A stretch of DNA of 41,173 bases from Microcoleaceae cyanobacterium MO_207.B10 (GTDB lineage Bacteria > Cyanobacteriota > Cyanobacteriia > Cyanobacteriales > Microcoleaceae): assembly GCA_030064835.1 (NCBI GenBank), contig JASJEE010000051.1:1-41173 (forward strand), written 5' to 3'. Below, one piece after another: positions 33,209 through 41,173 of this stretch. The notes under the pieces were generated by a model that did not search any database, had not been told where the DNA came from, and saw only the letters and a program-made list of their open reading frames with translations. Each line of letters opens with the position of its first letter. Positions within the stretch are counted from its first letter, which is position 1. Position numbers and translations under genes: made by a program.

Positions 33209-35932
33209 TTATGCTTGAGTTTTATTGGCAGTAATTAGAGTTTTTTTGCTAGAAACTGGGGGGATAATTGTTGGCTCCAGGATATTTTTTGGAGAATTTC
33301 TAGATGAGATTTCTTGATGATCAATAATTTTATTTGTTAATGTTGTAAGTTGATTTTGGATTTCTGTAAGTTGCTGTTTTTTTTCGGCAATCATTTGTTT
33401 TTCTAAGAGTATTTGTTCTTGAGTTTCTTGTTGGATTTTTTCTTGTTGTTCTAGGAGGTTTTCGTAAAGGAATATTGCCTGTTCAATTGCTTTACTTGCT
33501 ACTTGAAATTGACTGTATAAAACTTCAGCAATATTTTCACAAATCCGATTAAATATTTGGTCAGTAGATTTCTGGAAATTTTGAAAACAGGCATCATAAA
33601 CTTGCTGTTTAATCTTATTTTCGAGGTTATCACGGTCATTACTCATACCAAAAAATGAGCCAATTAAAGCTACGGCACCTCCTGTTAAGAGTACAGGTAA
33701 AAATCCTACTCCAGTAAACATCAACAAAGCACTTGCTGTTAAACCACCTAATGTTAAATTTTCCCATAAACTATTTTTTTGATGATGCCGATCATTTCTG
33801 TCTAAATTACTTACTGAAGAAATATCAAATCCATCAGCTTTGATACTTTCAATTGCCCAATCAAATTGCTCATTCAAGTTAGAATGTATTTGACAATCTA
33901 CTGCCTGTAAATCCATTTTGATAACTTCTAAATTTTCGCATACTTCTTGAGTTAAAATTTGCAGATTCTTGACTACAATTTCTTTCACCTCTCGATTACT
34001 CCAGTTTTCTAATTCAGCTCCCAAAGAATTTGCAAATTCTTCTGCATAATCTTTAATAACTTTTTCTTTATCCCAGATTAGAGAATTTTCTGAAGACCAT
34101 TTAATAGTTGTTGCCTCTAAGCGATCGCCCAATCCTGGTACCCATTTATCCCAAGCTTCAGCAGCTTGTTTAATACTCTCATTTTTCAATTTTTCAGTGG
34201 TTGATAAAATTTTGATATCTCTTCCACTAGCTGACTCTATTTTTGCCAAGATTTCTACTCTTGTTTCGACAGATAAATATACTTTACCATCTAAAACTTT
34301 TTCGGCTTGATCTAATGCTTTTATACCCTCAGAAATCAAAGCATTAATCTTAGTAAAAATTTGCTGAATTGCTACAGCACCCCGCTCAACAGTTAGAAAT
34401 TTTTCTATCGACTGTGTGAAATTATTAAAGTAGGTCAAATATTCATTTGATTCACCTTCTAAAATTGCATCCAAAGTTGTTTGAGCAGAAATAAAATGTA
34501 AATGACTCTGAGCAGCAATAATCGGTTTTTCACCAAATACTAATTTTTCTAATCGCTGCCGAATTTGCTGCCGAATCTTTCTACTTCTGATTAAATCAAT
34601 AAAATTTACTAAGACAAATAAATTATCTGCTGGTAAATTAATTTGATGATTATTTAACTGTAGTTTTATGCTTTGAATTAACTCTCTTTCACTTTTAGTT
34701 AGTGGACGGGAAGCATTAGTTAAGAAAATAACTGCATCTGTATCTTCTAATATTTTTTTAGTAATATTTTTACGGTCTGGATGTTCATTTAAACCGGGAG
34801 AGTCAACAATTTCTACTCCACTTTTACATAACTCTAAATCTGGATGTTCAAAAAATATTGATTTTATCTGAGAGTCAGCTAATTCTTGACTCAAATTTCC
34901 TAAAGCTGCTGTTTCGGAAATAGTAACTTTTGAGTGATATTCTTGCAAAGGAATTTCTGATTTTTTCCCATCTTTATAATGACAAACAACCCGTTTTTGT
35001 TTGCCATATTTTAAAACTGTAATTGTGCTACTACAAGGAATTTCTCTGACTGGTTGAATTTCCTCTCCAAATAAAGCATTTAATAAGGTTGATTTACCTT
35101 GACTAAATTCTCCAATCACTGCAATTCGGAATTTTTGGGATTGGATTTTTTCTAAGATTTTATCTACTTCGGAGATTAAAGTATGAGGCAGTAAATCTTG
35201 GTCTGTTGATGCTTCAACTATTTGATAAGTTTGATGGCAAATATTCTCTAGTTCTTGTCTATATTGTTGAAACTCTTTTAATCTTGGATAGACAATAGTT
35301 TGTTTTAATTTATTTGTTTGATTTTGTTTTTTCTGATAACTGGGTAAAAGTGAATTGAGCATTTCACTAGCAGCTTTCACAAAAATATTATCTAACTGAT
35401 GGAAACGTGCTGGATTAAGTAAATATTTTAGCTCTTCGATAGATTCTTTATCAATATTTTCTTGATCAATAAATCCTGCTGCTAAAACTTGTAGACGTTG
35501 GCTCTTAATACCTAATTTATTCCCTACAACTTCTAGATATTTTTTCTCCCTTACATCCATATCTCCATCCGCAGCAGACATTTCATAACCAAAGCTAATT
35601 AATAACAATTTTTCGGGAGTGGAAAGAGGAGAAATTAATGTCAAGATAGTCTCAATTTTTTTGTAAAGCTGTTGCTTAGATACTCCATGAATCATTAATT
35701 TAGTTAATTCCAAGACATTGCTTTGAGGAGGGATAAATTTATGGATGGTTATTTTCAGTCTAGCTTTTTCTTCTTCTACTACTTTTCCATCTGCATAGAT
35801 AACACCTATGAGTATTATTACTAGATTTGCTAAAAATAAGACTGGTGGCGTAATATCCTTTTTACTTAGTTTTTTTCCTGTAATTAGAGAGAGTAATTCT
35901 ACTGATTCGGCGCTAATTTTGGTAATATCCAT
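33209..35932 (-). CDS. Dynamin-like GTPase with N-terminal TerB-like domain
   Basis: A 907-residue bacterial dynamin-like protein. Residues about 35-170 form a TerB-like helical domain (IYADGKVVEEEKARL, SAADGDMDVREKKYL). The GTPase follows: P-loop GEFSQGKST (274-282), a Thr switch region (CSSTITV, about 300-306), G3 DSPGLNEH (377-384), and G4-like VNFID (442-446) instead of the usual (N/T)KxD. Then come helical stalk regions, a hydrophobic double segment likely to enter the membrane (about 727-762, LGGLTASALLMFTGVGFLPV then LLTGGAVALIGSFFG), and a Gln/Glu-rich coiled coil (about 810-880). The family bends or fuses membranes, so it may act on plasma or thylakoid membranes. Start ATG 35930-35932. 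A truncated paralogue lies 1 kb away. Confidence 0.9.
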   Translation of the reverse strand: MDITKISAESVELLSLITGKKLSKKDITPPVLFLANLVIILIGVIYADGKVVEEEKARLKITIHKFIPPQSNVLELTKLMIHGVSKQQLYKKIETILTLISPLSTPEKLLLISFGYEMSAADGDMDVREKKYLEVVGNKLGIKSQRLQVLAAGFIDQENIDKESIEELKYLLNPARFHQLDNIFVKAASEMLNSLLPSYQKKQNQTNKLKQTIVYPRLKEFQQYRQELENICHQTYQIVEASTDQDLLPHTLISEVDKILEKIQSQKFRIAVIGEFSQGKSTLLNALFGEEIQPVREIPCSSTITVLKYGKQKRVVCHYKDGKKSEIPLQEYHSKVTISETAALGNLSQELADSQIKSIFFEHPDLELCKSGVEIVDSPGLNEHPDRKNITKKILEDTDAVIFLTNASRPLTKSERELIQSIKLQLNNHQINLPADNLFVLVNFIDLIRSRKIRQQIRQRLEKLVFGEKPIIAAQSHLHFISAQTTLDAILEGESNEYLTYFNNFTQSIEKFLTVERGAVAIQQIFTKINALISEGIKALDQAEKVLDGKVYLSVETRVEILAKIESASGRDIKILSTTEKLKNESIKQAAEAWDKWVPGLGDRLEATTIKWSSENSLIWDKEKVIKDYAEEFANSLGAELENWSNREVKEIVVKNLQILTQEVCENLEVIKMDLQAVDCQIHSNLNEQFDWAIESIKADGFDISSVSNLDRNDRHHQKNSLWENLTLGGLTASALLMFTGVGFLPVLLTGGAVALIGSFFGMSNDRDNLENKIKQQVYDACFQNFQKSTDQIFNRICENIAEVLYSQFQVASKAIEQAIFLYENLLEQQEKIQQETQEQILLEKQMIAEKKQQLTEIQNQLTTLTNKIIDHQEISSRNSPKNILEPTIIPPVSSKKTLITANKTQA

Positions 35933-36933
35933 GGGTTTGTAGATGCGATAGTTTAGTGATGTTTTCTAATTATACTTAAGTAGAAGTTATGAGAAAGTAA
36001 AAAAATGTACAATCAATGTCAAGGATGATAAAAATCTTAATTTCTCTATAAAAAACTATACTAAATGACTTATATGAGAGATAAATTAACAAAAAAGTTA
36101 GGGAGATCAATAATTATAAGTAGCTTTTCTCAGAGAATAAAATATGAAGATAGCTGTAATTAAATTTTAAATAAGGTATACTAGATTAGTTATCTAATTT
36201 CGAGTTGAAAAGTTATAAATAATAAACAATTAAGATATACTCATCAAAAATGATTTGTCATCAAACCCCTACAGTTTTTGATGACAAATCCCTTTTTCAT
36301 TTCTAGTAGGGGTTTGGTCTCGAAACCCCTAAAATAAAATATGATTAATAATTAATAATTACCTCTGATTATCAAGAATATGATTGGCTGAATTTTTTTT
36401 TATCCATAAATGAAGAGGTTTTATATCTGAAATTTCAGGTGAAATTCGGAGCAAACTTGGTTTTGATGATGAGATTTTGTAGGGGATTTCTCATCAAGAT
36501 GAATTACATTTACGATATTTACGATATTTACGATCCCCCTAAATCCCCCTTAATAAGGGGGAATTTGAGAGTTATCCCCTTTTCAAGCTATGCTTTATAA
36601 ACATTTTTCTTAAAATAAAACGTAGACATTAAATAGAAGTTATGTGTAAGACTGATGGCGGCTTTTTGCGGAGAAAAGTGTCTAATTCAATACACTATGA
36701 GTGAAGAATGTAGACAAAATTCTTACTCCCCTCTCTTCCCCCTGCTCCCCCTCTCCCCACCCTCCTACAAAGGTTTCACGAGTTCCTGATAAAGGATAGC
36801 TTTTCCAGGGGGGCGGGGGGATGTAAAACTGTACCTCATAAATTAGAGAAGTGCTATATGATATTTTGAGGGTAAATTTTCTGATGGAATTTGAGGCGAT
36901 CGCTCTGGGGATTTTATTTAAGTTAATGGCAGT
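35933..36933. repeat. Kilobase spacer of palindromes between the two dynamin-like genes
   Basis: No gene. It contains: GATTTGTCATCAAA / TTTGATGACAAATC (36252-36265, 36277-36290), a perfect 14-base stem; AGGGGTTT / AAACCCCT (36308-36330); a minus-strand copy of the 244-369 element (36387-36440); TGATGAGA / TCTCATCA (36467-36496); three TTTACGATA units (about 36510-36534); a CCCCCTTAATAAGGGGG palindrome near 36545; and a lone end of the 1-150 element, GTACCTCATAAATTAGAGAA then GTGCTATA (36831-36858). Confidence 0.6.
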
Positions 36934-38016
36934 TTAGCGACTCTCATTAATTTGACTGAGAATTGTTTGAAGTTGGTTTTGTAATTCTGTAAGTTGCTGT
37001 TGGTTTTCGGATATAAATCCTTTTTCTGTTTCGAGTTTTTCCTTGGTTTCTTTGTTTGTTTTCTCTTGTTGTTCGAGAAGGTTTTCGTAAAGGAATATTG
37101 CCTTATCAATAACTTTACTGACTGAGTTACAATTACTATAAAAAACCTCTGTACTATTTTCACAAATTCGATTAAATATCTCTTCAGCAGATTCATCAAA
37201 TTTCTCAAAACCTAAATCATATACTTGCTGTTTAACTTCAATTTCAGCATTTTCTGAATAAGCACCAATACCAAAAAATGACCCTATTCTAGCGACAGCT
37301 TCTGTTCCGAAAAATATAGGCACACCTATCAAAATATCAACCCATGAACTATTATTATCATCACCTTCTACTAAATTATCTAATGAAGTCAGATTAAATC
37401 CATCTTTTTCCAGATTTTCAACTGCCAGATTAAATTGTTCATTCAAGTTAGACTGTATTTGAAAATCTACCTCCTGTAGATTCATGCTAATAGCTTTTAA
37501 ATTTGGATAGACTTCCTTGCTAAAAATCTGTAAATTATTTACTACAATATCTCTTATTTCTGTATTCGTTAAATTATTTAATTCAGTTAAAAGAGAACTT
37601 GTAAATTCTTTATTGTAATCTTGGATAACTTTTTCTGAGTTCCAAAGAAGCGAATTTTCCGAATGCCATTCAGAACTTTTTGCTGCTAGGCGATCGCCTA
37701 ATCCTTCTGACCAGTTATCCCAAGCTTCAGCAGCTTGTTTAATAGTATCATCTTTCAGTTTTTTGGTAGATAATTTAATTTTAACTTCTCTCCCACTTGC
37801 TTCTCCTATTTTTTCCAATATTTCTTGTTTTGCTTCTTCAGATAAATTTATTCGACCATCTAAAACTTTTTCAGCTTGCTCTAATCCTTTTATTACCTCA
37901 GAAATAAGACTATTCATCTTATTCCCAAACTGCTGAATTTCTATCATACCTCGCTCAACAGTCAGAAAACTTTCTATGGAGTTTCTGAAATTATTAAAGT
38001 AAGTCAAATATTCATT
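36934..38016 (-). pseudogene. 5'-truncated dynamin-like gene
   Basis: Homologous to residues about 496-885 of the 907-residue protein next door: NEYLTYFNNF then SIESFLTVERG against NEYLTYFNNF then SIEKFLTVERG, KQAAEAWDNW, LGDRLAA, NLNEQFN, FNRICE, FLYENLLEQQEK. The TerB and GTPase domains are absent, so it cannot be a working dynamin. Homology stops sharply at 38016, where the neighbouring copy continues into SEGELIADLT-type GTPase sequence. The frame stays open to GTG 38058, but those 14 residues come from the unrelated ORF on the other strand and no ribosome site is seen. Its membrane segment is also weaker (VDILIGVPIFFGTEAVARIG). Probably a pseudogene, although the frame is intact for 360 codons. 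Confidence 0.8.
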
Positions 38017-38329
38017 GTCAGAAATTATCGAAAATACCGACACAAACTTAACTCTCACAGAAACACCAGAACAACAAATTTATGAAGACTTAAAACAAAA
38101 ATCTCATCCCCTATCCTTGCAAGACCAAATATCATTTTTAATGAAACCAGAATTAAGGAAACAATCTGAATCTTATATCAGTCAAGAGTCAGTTAAGGCA
38201 AATTACAAAACCCTGGGATTATCCAATTTACAAACCGCCTCAAATATGACCATTGCAAATCTTTATTATTATTTTAAAATTCGAGACAAATCAGAAACAA
38301 AAATAAGAGAAAATATAGTAGCAGCATAG
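38015..38329 (+). CDS. Unrecognised ORF, probably 5'-truncated at the rearrangement junction
   Basis: A 104-residue ORF (MSEIIENTDTNLTLTETPEQ ... SNMTIANLYYYFKIRD ... RENIVAA) read from a TTG at 38015. I do not recognise it. It is helical, charged and has no signal peptide or membrane segment. Its first codon coincides with the point where the truncated dynamin homology on the opposite strand ends. No Shine-Dalgarno precedes it. It could be the C-terminal piece of a longer gene, or a small gene given a new start. It ends 56 bases before the 46-residue membrane-protein gene. Confidence 0.4.
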   Translation: MSEIIENTDTNLTLTETPEQQIYEDLKQKSHPLSLQDQISFLMKPELRKQSESYISQESVKANYKTLGLSNLQTASNMTIANLYYYFKIRDKSETKIRENIVAA

Positions 38330-38385
38330 ACATATTTGCTGAAATTTTTAGGTAAAATCAAAAATAGAGTTAGGAGACAAATACT

Positions 38386-38526
38386 ATGTCAGACCTAGAC
38401 CGTGGAATCATGAAATTTAAGGGAGCAGATACTCCCACTGCAATCAGCATTTCTGCCATCCTCATTCTCGGGGGTATAGTCTTTCTCCTGTTGTGGGGAC
38501 TGAGTACCGCTTATACAGTTAGTTAG
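38386..38526 (+). CDS. 46-residue single-pass membrane protein, possibly Psb35-related
   Basis: MSDLDRGIMKFKGADTPTAI then SISAILILGGIVFLLLWGLS and TAYTVS. A short polar N-terminus (KFKGADTP), one transmembrane helix (about 18-38) and a tiny C-terminal tail: the architecture of small photosystem or thylakoid subunits. An AGGAG nine bases before the ATG (38372-38376) and a strong hairpin after the stop show that it is a true gene. I believe proteins like this are conserved in cyanobacteria and have been labelled Psb35-related, but I am recalling that, not proving it. Neighbours give no functional hint. Confidence 0.75.
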   Translation: MSDLDRGIMKFKGADTPTAISISAILILGGIVFLLLWGLSTAYTVS

Positions 38527-38546
38527 CTGATACTAATGGAAAGTTT

Positions 38547-38578
38547 CAAGAGATGTTCTTCTAGAAGAACGTCTCTTG
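38547..38578 (+). terminator. Strong hairpin after the small membrane-protein gene
   Basis: CAAGAGATGTTCTTC-TA-GAAGAACGTCTCTTG: fifteen pairs with one T-G wobble, 20 bases beyond the stop codon. No T-run follows, so it may act as a 3' stabiliser or processing signal as much as a terminator. Confidence 0.65.
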
Positions 38579-38645
38579 CTTCGTGTCTAAAGTCTAAAAT
38601 TAATCAGGTTACTTGTACTAGCATTACTGTGAAATATTGAGACAA

Positions 38646-38762
38646 TATAGCAATCCTAAATTATTTGTAAAAAATCAAAAAATCGATAAAAATCCTGAAA
38701 CTCTTACCCCTGTTCCCTATTTTCTAGGATATTTTTTTCACAACCAAAATAGGAATGCTATA
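38646..38762. repeat. MITE-like element with TATAGCAWTCCTA ends
   Basis: TATAGCAATCCTA (38646-38658) is mirrored by TAGGAATGCTATA (38750-38762), 12 of 13 matching. The 117-base interior includes ATCCTGAAACTCTTAC, shared with about 11349-11365, and TTCCCTATT heptamer debris. It lies in the gene-free gap 38527-39115, which also contains a GGCGTTGCTGAAT fragment at about 38811. Confidence 0.5.
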
Positions 38763-39098
38763 GTTATTTTGATCCAATGTAATGTAGAGATAATATAATT
38801 GCCAAAAATTGGCGTTGCTGAATCAAGGTATGAAAATAAAAGTTGAACAATCTCAACTATGTTGTTATTCAATAGTTTAGCAATTACCAAAAATTAACTA
38901 TGAATCTAAAGAACTTTGGAAAAATACGTGATAATTTACCCTCATTCTCATAAAATTCTGCTATAGGCTATAGATTAGGGGGAATAATAAATATAAATCT
39001 CCCAATCCCAATCATAACTAAAGTTGTTTCTACTTGTTGCTGATTTGGGAAAGTTTGAGCATTATATTAGTTGAATACAAATATCAGACAAATCAATT

Positions 39099-39103
39099 AG
39101 GAG
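39099..39103 (+). promoter_or_regulatory. AGGAG ribosome site for an upstream start at 39116
   Basis: AGGAG lies 12 bases before ATG 39116. That ATG opens MTTEKKK and then runs out of frame in an A10 run, so the site marks the original start of the OmpA-like gene rather than the internal ATG at 39169. Confidence 0.65.
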
Positions 39104-39115
39104 CTTGATTTAGAT

Positions 39116-40020
39116 ATGACCACTGAAAAAAAAAAGATAATCTCAGTCCCAAAGTATTAGGCGTATTAATGGGTTTGATGGTTATTTGTGGCTGGGCTTT
39201 TGCACAGCCTAATGCTTTTAAACGCCCTAATATTGGTGTTCAAGCAACTGAAGATGTATACTCCGACACAGAAGAAACAGCAGAAATTGAATCAACAGAA
39301 ACATCAGAACTAGACTCTACAACTACTACAGAAACACCAGAAACCGACGAGACAACTACAACTACTGCTTCCACAACGGAGTCTATAACTACTACCGAAG
39401 TACCGGAAACCGAACAGACAACTACAACTACTGCTGATCCAATTTCTAGTTCCCCATCCCCAGTAGTATTCTCTGGAGAACAGTCAACTACAGATATGAC
39501 TAATACCGCCACTAGTTCTGAAGCAGAAACAACAACAAAAACTCCAGCTACTGACTCAACTATATTAACTACTGCAGCACAACCAGAAACAGAGTCTCCT
39601 ACTGTCGAACAGCCTACCACTGATATGGCTGCTAATGATATGGTTGCCACATCTGAGTCACAGACTAAGACTCTTAATCAACCAGAAACTTTAGGTAAAA
39701 TAGAATTTGAAATTAACATAGTTGAATTATCTCCCCAAGCAGAGGAAAATATTCAGGATATGATTTCTAAAATTAAGCAGTATAATCCTGATGAAGTGGT
39801 CATTAGAGTAGAAGGTCATACATCCAGTATTGGTGGAGCTGAGTTAAATCAAGAGATTTCCCAAGACCGAGCAAATGTAGTGGTAGAATACCTTAAACAA
39901 CAGAATATACCATATCAAGTTGTGGGTGAAGGAATGGGTTCTTCTCAACCTTTATCTGGTACTGATCCCGCAGATGATGTTAATCAACGCACAGTAATTA
40001 TTCTCAGTCCTAATAACTAA
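39116..40020 (+). CDS. OmpA-family peptidoglycan-binding protein, frame-broken at an A10 run
   Basis: The continuous frame (39169-40020, 283 residues) begins inside a hydrophobic stretch, GLMVICGWAFAQ. It continues through a long Thr/Ser/Glu/Pro linker (about 25-165), with TPETDETTTTTA echoed by VPETEQTTTTTA. It ends in an OmpA C-terminal domain (about 185-283: VEGHTSSIGGAELNQEI, SQDRANVVVEYL, GEGMGSSQPL, NQRTVIIL). Adding one A to the A10 at 39126-39135 would fuse MTTEKKKDNLSPKVLGVLMG onto it, giving a normal signal peptide with its own AGGAG. Likely exported and anchored to peptidoglycan, linking wall and outer membrane. The GHTD Asp is Ser here, while the SQDRA Arg is kept. Confidence 0.8.
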
Positions 40021-40058
40021 TTATCTAGTTAATTTGAATTTTTACCTTTATTTTTATG

Positions 40059-40100
40059 CTGGCAGACTTTTCATTTAAGAATTTTCTGTCAGTGTTTTTT
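40059..40100 (+). terminator. Terminator after the OmpA-like gene
   Basis: CTGGCAGA (40059-40066) pairs with TCTGTCAG (40085-40092) with one G-T pair, followed by TGTTTTTT. It is 38 bases past the stop codon. The rest of 40101-40331 has no gene. Confidence 0.65.
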
Positions 40101-40331
40101 GTATTTAAGCTATTTCTGATAGATAGAATTTATAGCAATATGATTTAATACCATTTTTATAAAATATTGCTACATTGGTTGATATCGAGGGGTTAGGTGG
40201 TAAGAATGAGAGAAAAAAACTACAAAGTTTCCAATCTTTTGATGCTCGGATTTTACTGTAACAACCCCCGTCTCTGCGAGGACATGGCTTTCTTGAATTT
40301 GGTATAAGTTTTGAGATATTGGACACTCTGA

Positions 40332-40366
40332 GGGAACAGGGAACAGGGAACAGGGAACAGGGAACA
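40332..40366. repeat. Heptanucleotide repeat (GGGAACA)5
   Basis: Five perfect copies of GGGAACA, 113 bases upstream of the Nudix gene. A variant of the TTCCCTG/TTCCCTA heptamers seen elsewhere (complement TGTTCCC). Confidence 0.9.
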
Positions 40367-40479
40367 GGGAATCAGAAAAAAATGTATCTTAATGAATGAG
40401 ATAACTGCTATATTCTACACTTTTAAGTAACAACTTATTCTAGAATAATTAAAATATAGCTTGAGTGGAACTAAATTAA

Positions 40480-40923
40480 ATGAGTCGCAAAAAACCTTTT
40501 TCTCCAGAACAGTTTAAACTTTTATATTCTCAAGTTCCCAGATTAGTTGTAGAATTAGTTGTTAAAACTGAAACTGGTGTTGTATTAATTCTCAGAAAAG
40601 ATGCTGCTTGGAATAATTTGTGGCATATTCCTGGAGGTACAGTTTTTTATCAAGAATATATTGACGATGCTATTCAGAGAATTGCACAGGAAGAGTTAAG
40701 TATTACAGTTACAAAACAAAAGTTATTAGGTTATTTAGAATATCCTAGTGAGGTGAAAGAACGGGGTTTCGGTTGGTCGGTAGGATTAGTTTTTTTATGT
40801 GTTGCAAATTCTCCGCTTCCTCCAGAAAATCAAGAAGCAGAAGAAATACAAGTTTTTAATTATGTTCCAGACAATATTGTTGAGGAACATAAAAGTATAT
40901 TGAATGAAGTTTTATCTGTTTAA
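40480..40923 (+). CDS. Nudix hydrolase, possibly GDP-mannose hydrolase-like
   Basis: Hydrolyses a nucleoside diphosphate linked to another group; the substrate is not known here. The 147-residue protein has the Nudix box at 53-75, GTVFYQEYIDDAIQRIAQEE then LSI. It departs from the consensus Gx5Ex7REUxEExGU at two places: Ile for the first Glu after Arg, and Ser for the late Gly. Loss of one Glu is known in GDP-mannose mannosyl hydrolases, and WHIPGGTV resembles that group, so a nucleotide-sugar substrate is possible. Start ATG 40480, with a weak GAGTGGA upstream. Stands alone, followed by a MITE-like repeat. Confidence 0.85.
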   Translation: MSRKKPFSPEQFKLLYSQVPRLVVELVVKTETGVVLILRKDAAWNNLWHIPGGTVFYQEYIDDAIQRIAQEELSITVTKQKLLGYLEYPSEVKERGFGWSVGLVFLCVANSPLPPENQEAEEIQVFNYVPDNIVEEHKSILNEVLSV

Positions 40924-40932
40924 TTTTTTAAT

Positions 40933-41061
40933 TATAGCGTTTCTCAAGCTGGTGAGGTACTGTTATATTTTTGTCTTTTTGTCTTTTTATCTTTTTATCT
41001 TTTTATTCCCTGTTACTTCAAACAAACAAATGAGCGTACCTCACTAATATGGGAATTGCTA
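40933..41061. repeat. MITE-like dispersed element, right copy
   Basis: Begins TATAGCGTTTCTCAAGCT, continues GGTGAGGTAC, and ends GTACCTCACTAATATGGGAA then TTGCTA. Same orientation and ends as 2-150. The core here is TCTTTTTGTCTTTTTATC-type repeats instead of TTCCCTA heptamers. It lies ten bases after the Nudix stop. The remaining bases to 41173 hold no gene. Confidence 0.6.
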
Positions 41062-41173
41062 AGTAGTAGTGCCAAATAAATTTCCTAGTTGAGATAGAGG
41101 ACAGGGAAGAGGGAGGAAGAAATCAAGACAACTATTTCTCACTTAAAAATCTAGGAATATATTTACCTAAAAT

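Noticed and set aside
39240-39650. Antisense ORF opposite the OmpA-like linker
   Set aside because: Val/Ser-rich mirror of the Thr-rich linker; no start signals. A shadow of codon composition.
40105-40326. 73-residue minus-strand ORF before the Nudix gene
   Set aside because: Low-complexity translation with no family features or start signals, next to a heptamer array.

Overview
The window looks like a chromosomal segment of a filamentous, AT-rich cyanobacterium of the Trichodesmium / Okeania / Oscillatoriales type. This is inferred from several things together. Gene pairs typical of cyanobacteria are present (tig-clpP-clpX, asd-dapA-rnj, rimO-crhR, grxC-gshB). HIP1 octamers (GCGATCGC) are scattered through it. 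A kinase carries a GUN4 domain. Coding density is only about 70 percent, and the long intergenic stretches are packed with heptanucleotide repeats and small palindromic elements. No phage, plasmid, rRNA, tRNA or CRISPR was found.

Layout. 1-2180 (minus): grxC then gshB, whose stop codon lies in a heptamer repeat. 2457-4190 (minus): the GTPase HflX. 4346-5516 (minus): two tandem Uma2 proteins. 5685-7100 (minus): a Ser/Thr kinase-GUN4 fusion. 7671-11108 (minus): a small catabolic-looking cluster (isochorismatase-like hydrolase, cupin, CocE/NonD hydrolase). 11412-12749 (minus): a response regulator-histidine kinase hybrid. 12750-14219: a graveyard of mobile-element remnants. 14220-17850 (minus): the protein-quality-control operon tig-clpP-clpX with a clear terminator. 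18702-22920 (plus): asd, dapA and rnj. 23597-24936 (plus): a TerB-like protein and an unknown membrane protein, separated by a bidirectional terminator from the converging thrC/CysO-like pair (25194-26910, minus). 27702-28502: a MoaD-like carrier and a divergent NADAR protein. 28933-32638 (minus): rimO and crhR with an 886-base structured spacer. 33209-38058 (minus): a full-length dynamin-like GTPase and a 5'-truncated paralogue. 38386-40020 (plus): a 46-residue membrane protein and an OmpA-like protein with a frame break in an A10 tract. 40480-40923 (plus): a Nudix hydrolase.

Most genes are housekeeping: glutathione redox, ribosome rescue and modification, proteolysis, lysine and threonine synthesis, RNA turnover. 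The less ordinary material is: (i) seven degenerate direct repeats with a 32-33 base period just upstream of thrC; (ii) the A10 frame break inside the signal peptide of the OmpA-like protein; (iii) a sharp junction where the truncated dynamin gene is joined head-to-head to an unrelated ORF; (iv) the CysO-like carrier paired with threonine synthase; (v) several families of palindromic and MITE-like repeats, one with a copy at each end of the window.
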